6,164 nt of DNA from an uncultured Christensenella sp. (lineage in GTDB: Bacteria; Bacillota; Clostridia; Christensenellales; UBA1242): positions 1-6,164 of the forward strand of contig CAJLLK010000049.1 of the NCBI GenBank assembly GCA_905207515.1. The letters run 5' to 3'. Each line of letters starts with the position of its first letter. Positions within the stretch are counted from its first letter, which is position 1. Position numbers and translations under genes: made by a program. The notes under the pieces are model-generated. The model made no database searches. It was given only the letters and a program-made list of their open reading frames with translations, and was not told the origin of the DNA. This document shows positions 1-5,472 of this stretch, one piece after another.

Positions 1-10
1 ACTCACTGAC

Positions 11-73
11 GGGCAATCCTGACGCTGGTGCGTCGCGAAGTCGAAGGATCCTCCACTTCGGTCGAAATGACGG
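11..73 (+). repeat. GC-rich dispersed intergenic repeat, copy 1
   Basis: This stretch is clearly richer in G+C than its surroundings. It contains GTCGAAGGATC (40-50), whose reverse complement recurs exactly at 5487-5497. The flanks also align when one copy is reversed: ATCCTTCGACTTCGC then CAGGAT here, and ATCCTTCGACTCCGC then TGGATGAC there. Internal dyads are GACGC/GCGTC with loop TGGT (21-34) and CGAAGT/ACTTCG (36-60, imperfect). Short hairpin-forming repeats of this CGAAGTCGAAGGATC type are scattered between genes in many bacterial genomes. The exact ends cannot be fixed from two copies, and this copy may begin before the window. No coding function is seen in 1-110. Confidence 0.6.
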
Positions 74-139
74 AGATGTTTCGACACGTCGCCGTTGTCA
101 TTCAAATGTTTTTTTTAGCCCAAAAGCGGAAGAAATTGC

Positions 140-168
140 TTGACTTTGGCTTTGTTTTGTGTTATATT
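140..168 (+). promoter_or_regulatory. Housekeeping (sigma-A type) promoter of the rpsF operon
   Basis: The -35 box TTGACT (140-145) and -10 box TATATT (163-168) are separated by exactly 17 bases. Transcription would start near 175, giving a leader of about 70 nt before rpsF. It is the only convincing + strand promoter ahead of the four-gene operon. Confidence 0.8.
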
Positions 169-175
169 AGCTCTG

Positions 176-239
176 CAGTAAAAATACTGTCCTTGCTTTT
201 GAGCGTGTTTGCCCAAAAGCCATTTAGTCCAAAAGGAGG
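176..239 (+). promoter_or_regulatory. rpsF leader with hairpins and Shine-Dalgarno
   Basis: A small hairpin, CAGTA/TACTG with an AAAA loop (176-189), lies at the predicted 5' end of the mRNA. A longer hairpin follows: GCTTTTG (195-201) pairs with CAAAAGC (214-220), extended inward by GC/GC past an A-C mismatch, with loop GTGTTT. A second CAAAAG (230-235) overlaps the start of the strong AAGGAGG ribosome binding site (233-239), so the CTTTTG strand could pair with either copy. S6-S18 is known to repress its own operon through an rpsF leader RNA in several bacteria. I do not see the CCG-containing core of that described motif here, so regulation is an inference from the alternative pairing alone. 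Confidence 0.4.
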
Positions 240-245
240 TAAAAT

Positions 246-527
246 ATGAACAAGTATGAACTTATGTTTATCATTGCCAGCGACGTTAGCGAAGAAAAAC
301 GCGAAGAGTTGATTGCAAAGCAAAAGGCTTATGTTGAAGCTCATCACGGCGTTGTTGATGGCACTGAGAAAGTTGGGATGAAGAAATTTGCTTATCCAAT
401 CAACTTCAAAAACGAAGGCTTTTATGTGATCATGAACATCACAATGGCTCCAAATGAAATTGATGCAATGAGCAAACTTATGAATATCACCGACGGAATT
501 GTTCGTCACATTTTTGTGAGAAAATAA
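246..527 (+). CDS. rpsF: Small ribosomal subunit protein bS6
   Basis: A 93-residue ribosomal protein S6, which binds S18 and the central domain of 16S rRNA on the platform of the 30S subunit. Family features run the whole length: an N-terminal YELMFII strand (4-10), the GMKKFAYPINFKNEGFY segment that matches the S6 'rrLAYPI-K--G-Y' signature, and a C-terminal IVRHIFVRK. The length is normal for a form without the acidic C-terminal tail seen in E. coli. ATG 246 sits 6 nt after a strong AAGGAGG, so the start is secure. It is the first gene of an operon with ssb, 13 nt downstream, and rpsR, the classic Bacillota order. S6 and S18 bind as a heterodimer, so co-transcription fits their assembly. 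Confidence 0.97.
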   Translation: MNKYELMFIIASDVSEEKREELIAKQKAYVEAHHGVVDGTEKVGMKKFAYPINFKNEGFYVIMNITMAPNEIDAMSKLMNITDGIVRHIFVRK

Positions 528-540
528 CAAGGAGAAACTT

Positions 541-975
541 ATGAACAAAGTTGTTTTAATTGGAAATTTGACCAGAGACCCAGAACTTCAAACGACAAAT
601 GGTGGAGTTTCTGTGTGCAGATTTTCTTTGGCTGTGACCAGAAGATTTGCAAATGCTGATGGCGAAAGAGATGCAGATTTCATCAACATCGTTGTTTGGA
701 GAAATCAAGCAGAAAATTGCCATAAATATCTCAAGAAAGGGTCAAAATGTGCAGTTATTGGGCGCATTCAAACTTCAAGTTATGATGCTCCAGACGGCTC
801 AAAAAGATACACAACAGATGTTGTGGCTGATGAAGTTGAATTTATCAGCACAAGAAACAGTGGCGACAGTCAAGACGGTGGTTATTCAAGCGCTCCAAGC
901 GAAAACAGCAGACCAGCTCCAAAGAAAGAAACTGCTGAGCTTGAAGAAATTGATGACGACAGTTTGCCATTCTAG
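541..975 (+). CDS. ssb: Single-stranded DNA-binding protein
   Basis: A 144-residue SSB that coats single-stranded DNA as a tetramer during replication, recombination and repair. Residues 1-105 form the OB fold, opening with MNKVVLIGNLTRDPEL and including FINIVVWRNQAENC (W53 at the conserved DNA-stacking position), YLKKGSK and VIGRIQTSSY. Residues 106-134 are a Ser/Gly/Pro-rich flexible linker. The end, DDDSLPF, is the acidic tip that docks partner proteins, in its near-canonical form (usually DDDIPF). AAGGAG at 529-534 precedes ATG 541. It lies between rpsF and rpsR as in Bacillus subtilis ssbA. It is the only gene here whose best start is certain that ends in TAG, one of the two stops read by the RF1 encoded downstream; the others end in TAA. 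Confidence 0.97.
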   Translation: MNKVVLIGNLTRDPELQTTNGGVSVCRFSLAVTRRFANADGERDADFINIVVWRNQAENCHKYLKKGSKCAVIGRIQTSSYDAPDGSKRYTTDVVADEVEFISTRNSGDSQDGGYSSAPSENSRPAPKKETAELEEIDDDSLPF

Positions 976-1014
976 TTAAAAGTCGAAAATTTCAAAAATA
1001 ATATAGGAGAGAAA

Positions 1015-1275
1015 ATGAGCGAAGTAGCAAAAACCGAAGAAAAGGTTGTAAAAAAATTCCGCAAGCCATCAAAGAAGAAAGTTTGTGCTTTCTGTGTTGC
1101 TGGCGAGAAGAATATTGATTATAAAGATGTTGCAAAAATCAAAAAATATATCACAGAAAAAGGTAAAATTTTGCCAAGACGTCAAACAGGCGTTTGCTCT
1201 TATCATCAAAGAGAACTTGCCAATGCAATCAAAAGAGCAAGAAACATGGCACTTCTTCCTTACATCGGTGATTAA
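1015..1275 (+). CDS. rpsR: Small ribosomal subunit protein bS18, zinc-ligand form
   Basis: An 86-residue ribosomal protein S18, the partner of S6 on the 30S platform. The signature is intact: KKVCAFC, IDYKDV, LPRRQTGVCSYHQREL, AIKRARNMALLPY. C24, C27, C61 and H64 form a C-x2-C...C-x2-H set, the zinc-binding (C+) form of S18 that many bacteria have lost. The lysine-rich N-terminal tail (about 22 residues) is ordinary. AGGAGA at 1005-1010 precedes ATG 1015. The 39 nt gap after ssb is the longest in the operon and has no visible terminator or promoter. rpmE follows after 14 nt. Confidence 0.97.
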   Translation: MSEVAKTEEKVVKKFRKPSKKKVCAFCVAGEKNIDYKDVAKIKKYITEKGKILPRRQTGVCSYHQRELANAIKRARNMALLPYIGD

Positions 1276-1289
1276 AAGGAGAAAGGAAA

Positions 1290-1493
1290 ATGAAAAAAGA
1301 TTTGCATCCAGATTATCATGAAGTGACTGTTGTTTGCGCTTGTGGAAACACATTCAAAACAGGTTCTTGTGTCAAAGGCGACACACTCAAAATCGACATC
1401 TGCAACAAATGTCATCCTTTCTACACAGGAAAGAAGAAAGTTGTTGACTCAAGCGGAACAGTTGAAAACTTCAAGAAAAAATATAACTTATAA
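1290..1493 (+). CDS. rpmE: Large ribosomal subunit protein bL31, zinc (C+) form
   Basis: A 67-residue ribosomal protein L31, which helps bridge the 50S and 30S subunits. The opening MKKDLHPDYHEVTVVCACG and the NKCHPFYTGKKK motif are diagnostic. C16, C18, C38 and C41 make up the zinc site of the C+ type, the form replaced by a zinc-free paralogue (YtiA/RpmE2) in many bacteria under zinc shortage. ATG 1290 follows a purine-rich stretch with two Shine-Dalgarno-like cores (1276-1287). In Clostridia rpmE usually leads into a DUF1385 gene, prmC and prfA; here it is the last gene of the rpsF-ssb-rpsR operon, with a terminator about 10 nt after its stop. Confidence 0.96.
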   Translation: MKKDLHPDYHEVTVVCACGNTFKTGSCVKGDTLKIDICNKCHPFYTGKKKVVDSSGTVENFKKKYNL

Positions 1494-1501
1494 AAACAAA
1501 A

Positions 1502-1531
1502 AATAACAACCAGTTTGGCTGTTATTTTTTT
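1502..1531. terminator. Bidirectional intrinsic terminator between rpmE and the - strand pair
   Basis: AATAACAACC (1502-1511) pairs with GGCTGTTATT (1517-1526) with one A-C mismatch around an AGTTT loop, then a run of T to 1531. On the - strand the same hairpin is followed by TTTTTTGTTTTT, directly after the TAA of the gene ending at 1530. It therefore probably ends both converging transcripts. Confidence 0.85.
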
Positions 1532-1985
1532 ATCTGCTTCGGTCGCGGTCTTTTTCTCGACGATAATGAGAGCTCAATGTTGTTCTCCAATTTTGAATGG
1601 AAGATTTCATTTTTTCAGTGAAAGGTCTTTCAAGTTTCATTTCAAAGATTTGAGAACTTATCTTAGCGTTCAACTCTCTTATGAAATCTTTGTCGCCAAA
1701 CAATTTTGTTGGAAAATATCTCAAAAAAATGCGAGCATAATATGTTTGAATTGACAAATCTAAATCAGGATTTTTTTCGCATTTTTCAACATCATTGATC
1801 ACTCTGCCAGAAATTCTGTCGATGGTGGCTTCAATCATGTCTTTTTCCAAAATATCTTGGTCTTTTGGATAGACGGGAAAAGAAAATGTTGAACCTGGAC
1901 ATTTTATGTAAAAACACTTGCCTTCTTTTACTAATTCATAACCAGAGAAGAAGCCGTGTGTTATCTTTTTGTTTGAAGAATTCAT
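1530..1985 (-). CDS. Unrecognised protein, paralogue of the gene beside it
   Basis: A 151-residue soluble protein that I do not recognise. It opens with KKITHGFFSGYE (6-17), has a likely beta-strand N-terminal third (KCFYIKCPGSTFSFPVY), a helical middle containing YFPTKLF (90-96), and a charged tail ending REKDRDRSR. No signal peptide, membrane segment or known catalytic motif is visible. It aligns along most of its length with the upstream 170-residue protein: KKITxGxxxGY, then an E-D-hydrophobic block, then FPxxxF...ExxAK. It is therefore a diverged tandem duplicate. Its AAGGTG ribosome binding site (1992-1997) overlaps the TAA of the upstream gene, with 9 nt between the genes, so the two form one operon. 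The gene converges on rpmE and shares its terminator. It is coding by length, ribosome binding site, operon context and paralogy; the function is unknown. Confidence 0.8.
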   Translation of the reverse strand: MNSSNKKITHGFFSGYELVKEGKCFYIKCPGSTFSFPVYPKDQDILEKDMIEATIDRISGRVINDVEKCEKNPDLDLSIQTYYARIFLRYFPTKLFGDKDFIRELNAKISSQIFEMKLERPFTEKMKSSIQNWRTTLSSHYRREKDRDRSR

Positions 1986-1994
1986 GCTTTCACC

Positions 1995-2507
1995 TTAAAA
2001 AACTCTTTCTGAGTCAGTTTCATAAAATTTTTCTTTGTGAACACTTTTAAATCCGATTAAATAGTTTGTAAAATGGTTTCTTGCAGTTTTTACTTTTTTA
2101 AGAAAATTTTTGCTGGCATTTTTGTCGTTTAAAATCAAAGCAAAATCTTTAGATTTTTCATCCAATTTCGCCAAAGCTTCGTTCAGATAGCTTTGATTTG
2201 TGAAGATAGCTTTTGGAAAATTTTCAATGATTCTTTTATGTCTTCTCAAAAGTTGTGTTTTAGATTGTTCATTTGCACTTGACATAATGCAATTTGCCAG
2301 GCTGTTTGTGCACATTTCAACCAAATCTTCTTCTGTAAAATCGTTATATTTGATGTTTGCAATCAAAAAATTGAAATGACGTTCTTCTTTTCCAATGGCA
2401 GGCGATTTGAAAACAATGGTTCCGTTTTCAAGGTGTTCAATTGTATAACCTTTCAATATGCCTGAAGTGATTTTTTTCTCATTGTCAATGATTTCTGTTT
2501 CTATCAT
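1995..2507 (-). CDS. Unrecognised protein, first gene of a paralogous pair
   Basis: A 170-residue soluble protein with no recognised domain. Residues 11-21 (KKITSGILKGY) match 7 of 11 positions at the start of its downstream neighbour. The middle (FTEEDLVEMC) and RIIENFPKAIF...EALAKL (91-115) also correspond. The N-terminal 50 residues look beta-rich, and the rest looks helical and lysine-rich, ending in KKVKTARNHFTNYL and a charged tail. There is no signal peptide and no clear helix-turn-helix. ATG 2505-2507 follows AAGGAG (2515-2520) at 7 nt and a strong promoter at 2531-2559. It is transcribed away from the prmC fusion gene. Because rpmE and the DUF1385/prmC/prfA block are adjacent in many Clostridia, this pair was probably inserted between them. 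Function unknown. Confidence 0.83.
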   Translation of the reverse strand: MIETEIIDNEKKITSGILKGYTIEHLENGTIVFKSPAIGKEERHFNFLIANIKYNDFTEEDLVEMCTNSLANCIMSSANEQSKTQLLRRHKRIIENFPKAIFTNQSYLNEALAKLDEKSKDFALILNDKNASKNFLKKVKTARNHFTNYLIGFKSVHKEKFYETDSERVF

Positions 2508-2530
2508 TTGTGATCTCCTTTTCTGTTTTT

Positions 2531-2559
2531 ATGATATCACGCATTTGCGTCATTGTCAA
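2531..2559 (-). promoter_or_regulatory. Strong promoter of the unknown gene pair
   Basis: Read on the - strand, a perfect TTGACA (2554-2559) is followed after exactly 17 bases by TATCAT (2531-2536, 5 of 6 to TATAAT). Transcription would start near 2524, leaving a very short leader with AAGGAG at 2515-2520. This is among the best promoter matches in the window. Confidence 0.82.
2536..2553. promoter_or_regulatory. Operator-like palindrome inside the promoter spacer
   Basis: ACGCA (2539-2543) and TGCGT (2546-2550) are perfect inverted arms around TT. The dyad extends to 2536-2553 with a single mismatched pair (C2538/C2551). It fills the space between the -35 and -10 boxes of the unknown pair's promoter, the position expected for a repressor site. 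The binding protein is unknown. Confidence 0.45.
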
Positions 2560-2614
2560 TAATCAATTTTAAGAAATCTGTTTGTTTTTAAAAGATTTCG
2601 TCAATAATTTTGGC

Positions 2615-4387
2615 ATGAACAAAATTGTTTTTCCGACCTATAATGGTGTGGTTGTGCACAGTGATGACAAAAAGGTTATTTCTGCAATCAACTGTGACGG
2701 AAAGAAAAAACTTAAAAGTTTTAGATGTAAAAACAAAATCATCTTTTGGCATTTTCCGTTTGTCAGGGGAATTCAATATTTTTTCTGCGGAGTTGTTGGG
2801 CTTTTGCAGGCTTTTTTGCTTTCAAATGACATTTGTGAAACCACAAAAGTGAAAAACAAAGATATCAACAAATATTACACCCAAAAGTTGATAATTCTAG
2901 GGATTGTTGCTTTGGTTGCCATTTTGTTTGCTGCAATTGTTTTAGGTTTTCTGCCCGGAAAGCTTGGATACCTTATTGTTCCATATTACGTCAGCGAAAT
3001 TTTAAGAAATTTTGTTATTTTTTTAATAAAATTTGCACTTTTTTATGGTTTTATTGCACTTTTAAGAGTTTTTCCTATTGTAAATGATTTTTTTAGGTTT
3101 AACAGAGCTGCAGAAATTGCTTTTGAACTGGAATATTTAAACAGAAAAAAATCTTTGCAGCAAAAATCAAGCAAAAATAATAAAAATAATAGAAAAAATC
3201 AGAAAAAACACAAAAAAATTAAGATTTTTGTGGAAAATACGCCCAATTTTTTAAATTTTTTGATTTTTGTTTTTGTTTTAGATTTTCTTGTGGTAACATT
3301 ATGTGGAGTGGGCTATGGCTTTTGGTTTAAACTGGCATTTCACATTGCGATTTTGTTGGCTTCGACAAGTGTGGCATATGAAATTTTGTGGCTTTTAGAT
3401 AGAAACTTAATCACAAAAAAATTGGAATATTTCACAGCTTTTTTGGTCTTTGCAAAACCGACAAGAACGCATGTTGAAACTGTGAATGTTGCGCTGACGG
3501 AAATCAATTTGCTTTGCACACAAAAGGGAAGAGAGTTTATGGAAGATGAAGATAAAAAAGCTTTTTCTGTGGTTTACACTGAAGTGCGAAACAAGCTTTC
3601 GAGTGGTGGCGTCACAGAAAAAAGTGATGCGGATTGGCTTATTGCAACCATTTTAGGGAAAAATCGAGCGGAAATAAAGCTCTTGCCGTCTGTCACTGAG
3701 AAGCAATATCAAGAAATTATGAAAGCGGCGGACAGGCGAGCCAAAGGCGAAAGCTTGGACAACATTTTCGGGTTTACAGAGTTTTATGGCTTGAGATTTG
3801 ATGTCAACAAAAAGGTTTTGACGCCAAGAATGGAAACAGAAATTTTGGTAGAGCAGGTTTTGAAAGCACAAAAAAACTTCAAAAAGCCGACCATTTTAGA
3901 TTTGGGCACAGGGTCGGGCGCGATTGCTGTGGCGCTTGCGAAAAATTGTGATGCACTCATCACGGCAGTTGACATCAGCAAAACTGCACTTGCTGTTGCT
4001 CAAACGAATGCGCAAAATAATGATGTTGAAATCGAGTTTTTGCACTCAAATCTCTTTGAAGGCTTGAAAAAGAAAAGAAAGTTTGATATAATTGTTTCAA
4101 ATCCACCATATATTCCTACAAAAGACATTTCGAAGCTGGACAAAAATGTCAGAGAATGCGACCCGGTTCTTGCTTTGGATGGCGGCGATGATGGCTTGGA
4201 TTTTTACAGAGAAATAACTTCAAAAGCAGTTTCAAGATTGAACAGTGGCGGCATGCTTTTTTATGAAGTGGGCAAGAGTCAGGCGGCAAGTGTTCGAAAA
4301 ATCTTGAGAGAAAATGGCTTTGAAGATATAAAAACAATAAAAGATTACAACAAAATTGAAAGGGTGGTTTGTGGAAAACGTAGCTAA
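2615..4387 (+). CDS. prmC: Degenerate DUF1385-like membrane domain fused to PrmC, release factor glutamine methyltransferase
   Basis: A 590-residue fusion, about twice the usual PrmC length (~280). Residues 1-300 resemble the DUF1385 family: NGVVVHSDDKKVISAINCDGK near the start, FPFVRGI, about five hydrophobic segments (roughly 44-70, 92-122, 132-153, 212-236, 240-263), and YEILWLLDR then ETVNVALTEINLL. The family's HGAEHK and HPRCGT signatures are not there (NRAAEIA and TPNFLN instead), and a Lys/Asn-rich linker (178-203) lies between those sites. Residues 309-590 are a complete PrmC: FTEFYGLRFDV, TPRMETEILVE, the SAM-binding DLGTGSG (429-435) and catalytic NPPY (496-499). PrmC methylates the Gln of GGQ in release factors; RF1 is encoded next door, overlapping this gene's end. 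ATG 2615 fits the homology best. An in-frame TTG at 2582 would add 11 residues; neither start has a clear Shine-Dalgarno. No convincing + strand promoter is seen between 2508 and 2614. Confidence 0.9.
   Translation: MNKIVFPTYNGVVVHSDDKKVISAINCDGKKKLKSFRCKNKIIFWHFPFVRGIQYFFCGVVGLLQAFLLSNDICETTKVKNKDINKYYTQKLIILGIVALVAILFAAIVLGFLPGKLGYLIVPYYVSEILRNFVIFLIKFALFYGFIALLRVFPIVNDFFRFNRAAEIAFELEYLNRKKSLQQKSSKNNKNNRKNQKKHKKIKIFVENTPNFLNFLIFVFVLDFLVVTLCGVGYGFWFKLAFHIAILLASTSVAYEILWLLDRNLITKKLEYFTAFLVFAKPTRTHVETVNVALTEINLLCTQKGREFMEDEDKKAFSVVYTEVRNKLSSGGVTEKSDADWLIATILGKNRAEIKLLPSVTEKQYQEIMKAADRRAKGESLDNIFGFTEFYGLRFDVNKKVLTPRMETEILVEQVLKAQKNFKKPTILDLGTGSGAIAVALAKNCDALITAVDISKTALAVAQTNAQNNDVEIEFLHSNLFEGLKKKRKFDIIVSNPPYIPTKDISKLDKNVRECDPVLALDGGDDGLDFYREITSKAVSRLNSGGMLFYEVGKSQAASVRKILRENGFEDIKTIKDYNKIERVVCGKRS
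3524..3541 (+). promoter_or_regulatory. Candidate internal ribosome binding site and start for free PrmC
   Basis: AAGGGA (3524-3529) lies 9 nt before an in-frame ATG (3539-3541) within the fusion gene. Initiation there would give a 282-residue protein starting MEDEDKKAFSVVYTEV, almost exactly the PrmC domain and its usual size. This may be a relic of the separate prmC start, or still in use. The sequence match is good, but purine runs are common in this lysine-rich gene. Confidence 0.4.
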
Positions 4388-5459
4388 AGACCTTATTGAA
4401 AAAACAGGAAAATCAAAGGTGAGATTTGATGAGCTTACCGAGCTTATTTCGCGCCCAGAAATTATCGCAAACAACAACGAGTGGAAAAAGCTGGTGAAAG
4501 AGCGAAATTCTTTGGAAAGTCTGGCTGAAGCGCACGTTGAGCTTCAAAACTTGGTGGATGACTTGGAAAGTTGTGAAAGAGACTTCAAAAATGAAAAAGA
4601 CGCCGAGATGAAATCACTTTTTGAAGATGAAATTCAAAGTTTGAAAGAAAAAATTGAAAAAAAAGTGGAAGACATCAAAATTTTGCTTCTGCCTAAAGAT
4701 GAAAACGACGACAGCAACGCGATTTTGGAAATTCGTTCTGCAGCGGGCGGAGAAGAGTCTGCACTTTTCTGCACTGAGCTTTGCCGAATGTATTCTCATT
4801 ATGCCGAAAAGAAACGCTGGAAGGTGGAATACATTGATGTCAACGAGACCGAGCTTGGCGGAATTAAAGAAGCCACTTTGATGATAAAAGGCAAGGGCGC
4901 TTTTTCGCGTTTGAAATATGAAAGCGGTGTTCACAGAGTTCAGCGTGTGCCTGAAACAGAAAGTCAGGGCAGAATTCACACATCCACTTCGACCGTGGCT
5001 GTTCTGCCAGAAGTTGAAGATGTCGATTTTGAGATTTTGGATAAAGATTTGAGGATTGATGTTTTTCATTCGGGCGGCGCTGGCGGACAAAATGTCAACA
5101 AAGTTGAAACGGCGATAAGAATTACATATCTGCCACTCAACATTGTTGTGACGTGCCAAGATGAGCGAAGCCAACTCAAAAACAAAGAAAAAGCCATGGC
5201 AATTTTGAAGTCAAAGCTTTATGATTATTATGAAGAACAGCGAAACAGCGAATATGACCAGGCTCGAAAAAATCAGGTTGGCCGTGGAAACCGAAACGAA
5301 AGAATCAGAACTTACAACTATCCGCAAGGCCGCGTGACCGACCACCGAACAAACCTTTCGTCTTATGATTTGGAAGGTGTTTTGAATGGCGATTTGGACC
5401 AATTTATTGACGCCATGATTTTGAAAGAGCGAACCGAAATGCTGGAAAATTTGGAATAA
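4371..5459 (+). CDS. prfA: Peptide chain release factor 1 (RF1)
   Basis: RF1 ends translation at UAA and UAG. With the GTG start the protein has 362 residues, normal for the family. Features in order: an N-terminal helical domain (RFDELTELISRPEII...ERNSLE), the SAAGGEES motif, the stop-codon-reading tripeptide PET (194-196) within RVQRVPETESQGRIHTSTST, and GGQ (238-240) within SGGAGGQNVNKVETAIRITYLP, followed by CQDERSQLKNKEKA. The PxT motif identifies RF1 rather than RF2. The GGQ glutamine is the residue PrmC methylates, and the prmC fusion overlaps this start by 17 bp, which suggests translational coupling. GTG 4371 is chosen because AAAGGG (4359-4364) lies at Shine-Dalgarno distance; an in-frame TTG at 4356 would add five residues. 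Confidence 0.96.
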   Translation: MENVAKDLIEKTGKSKVRFDELTELISRPEIIANNNEWKKLVKERNSLESLAEAHVELQNLVDDLESCERDFKNEKDAEMKSLFEDEIQSLKEKIEKKVEDIKILLLPKDENDDSNAILEIRSAAGGEESALFCTELCRMYSHYAEKKRWKVEYIDVNETELGGIKEATLMIKGKGAFSRLKYESGVHRVQRVPETESQGRIHTSTSTVAVLPEVEDVDFEILDKDLRIDVFHSGGAGGQNVNKVETAIRITYLPLNIVVTCQDERSQLKNKEKAMAILKSKLYDYYEEQRNSEYDQARKNQVGRGNRNERIRTYNYPQGRVTDHRTNLSSYDLEGVLNGDLDQFIDAMILKERTEMLENLE

Positions 5460-5472
5460 CGATTCTAGAAAC

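Noticed and set aside
118..220. Identical 10-mer GCCCAAAAGC at 118-127 and 211-220
   Set aside because: The first copy lies upstream of the promoter and so is not in the mRNA. Two short matches in biased sequence are not strong evidence of an operator; only the copies within the leader are used for the hairpin argument.
28..249. 73-codon + strand open frame across the repeat and leader
   Set aside because: It runs through the dispersed repeat, the rpsF promoter and the ribosome binding site, has no ribosome binding site of its own, and gives a protein of no recognisable type.
162..548. 128-codon - strand open frame across rpsF
   Set aside because: It is antisense to the whole of rpsF and to its promoter region; a shadow of real coding sequence.
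4614..5174. 186-codon - strand open frame within prfA
   Set aside because: It lies antisense to a firmly identified RF1 gene, is rich in Phe/Asn/His as expected from the reverse of AT-rich coding DNA, and has no Shine-Dalgarno.
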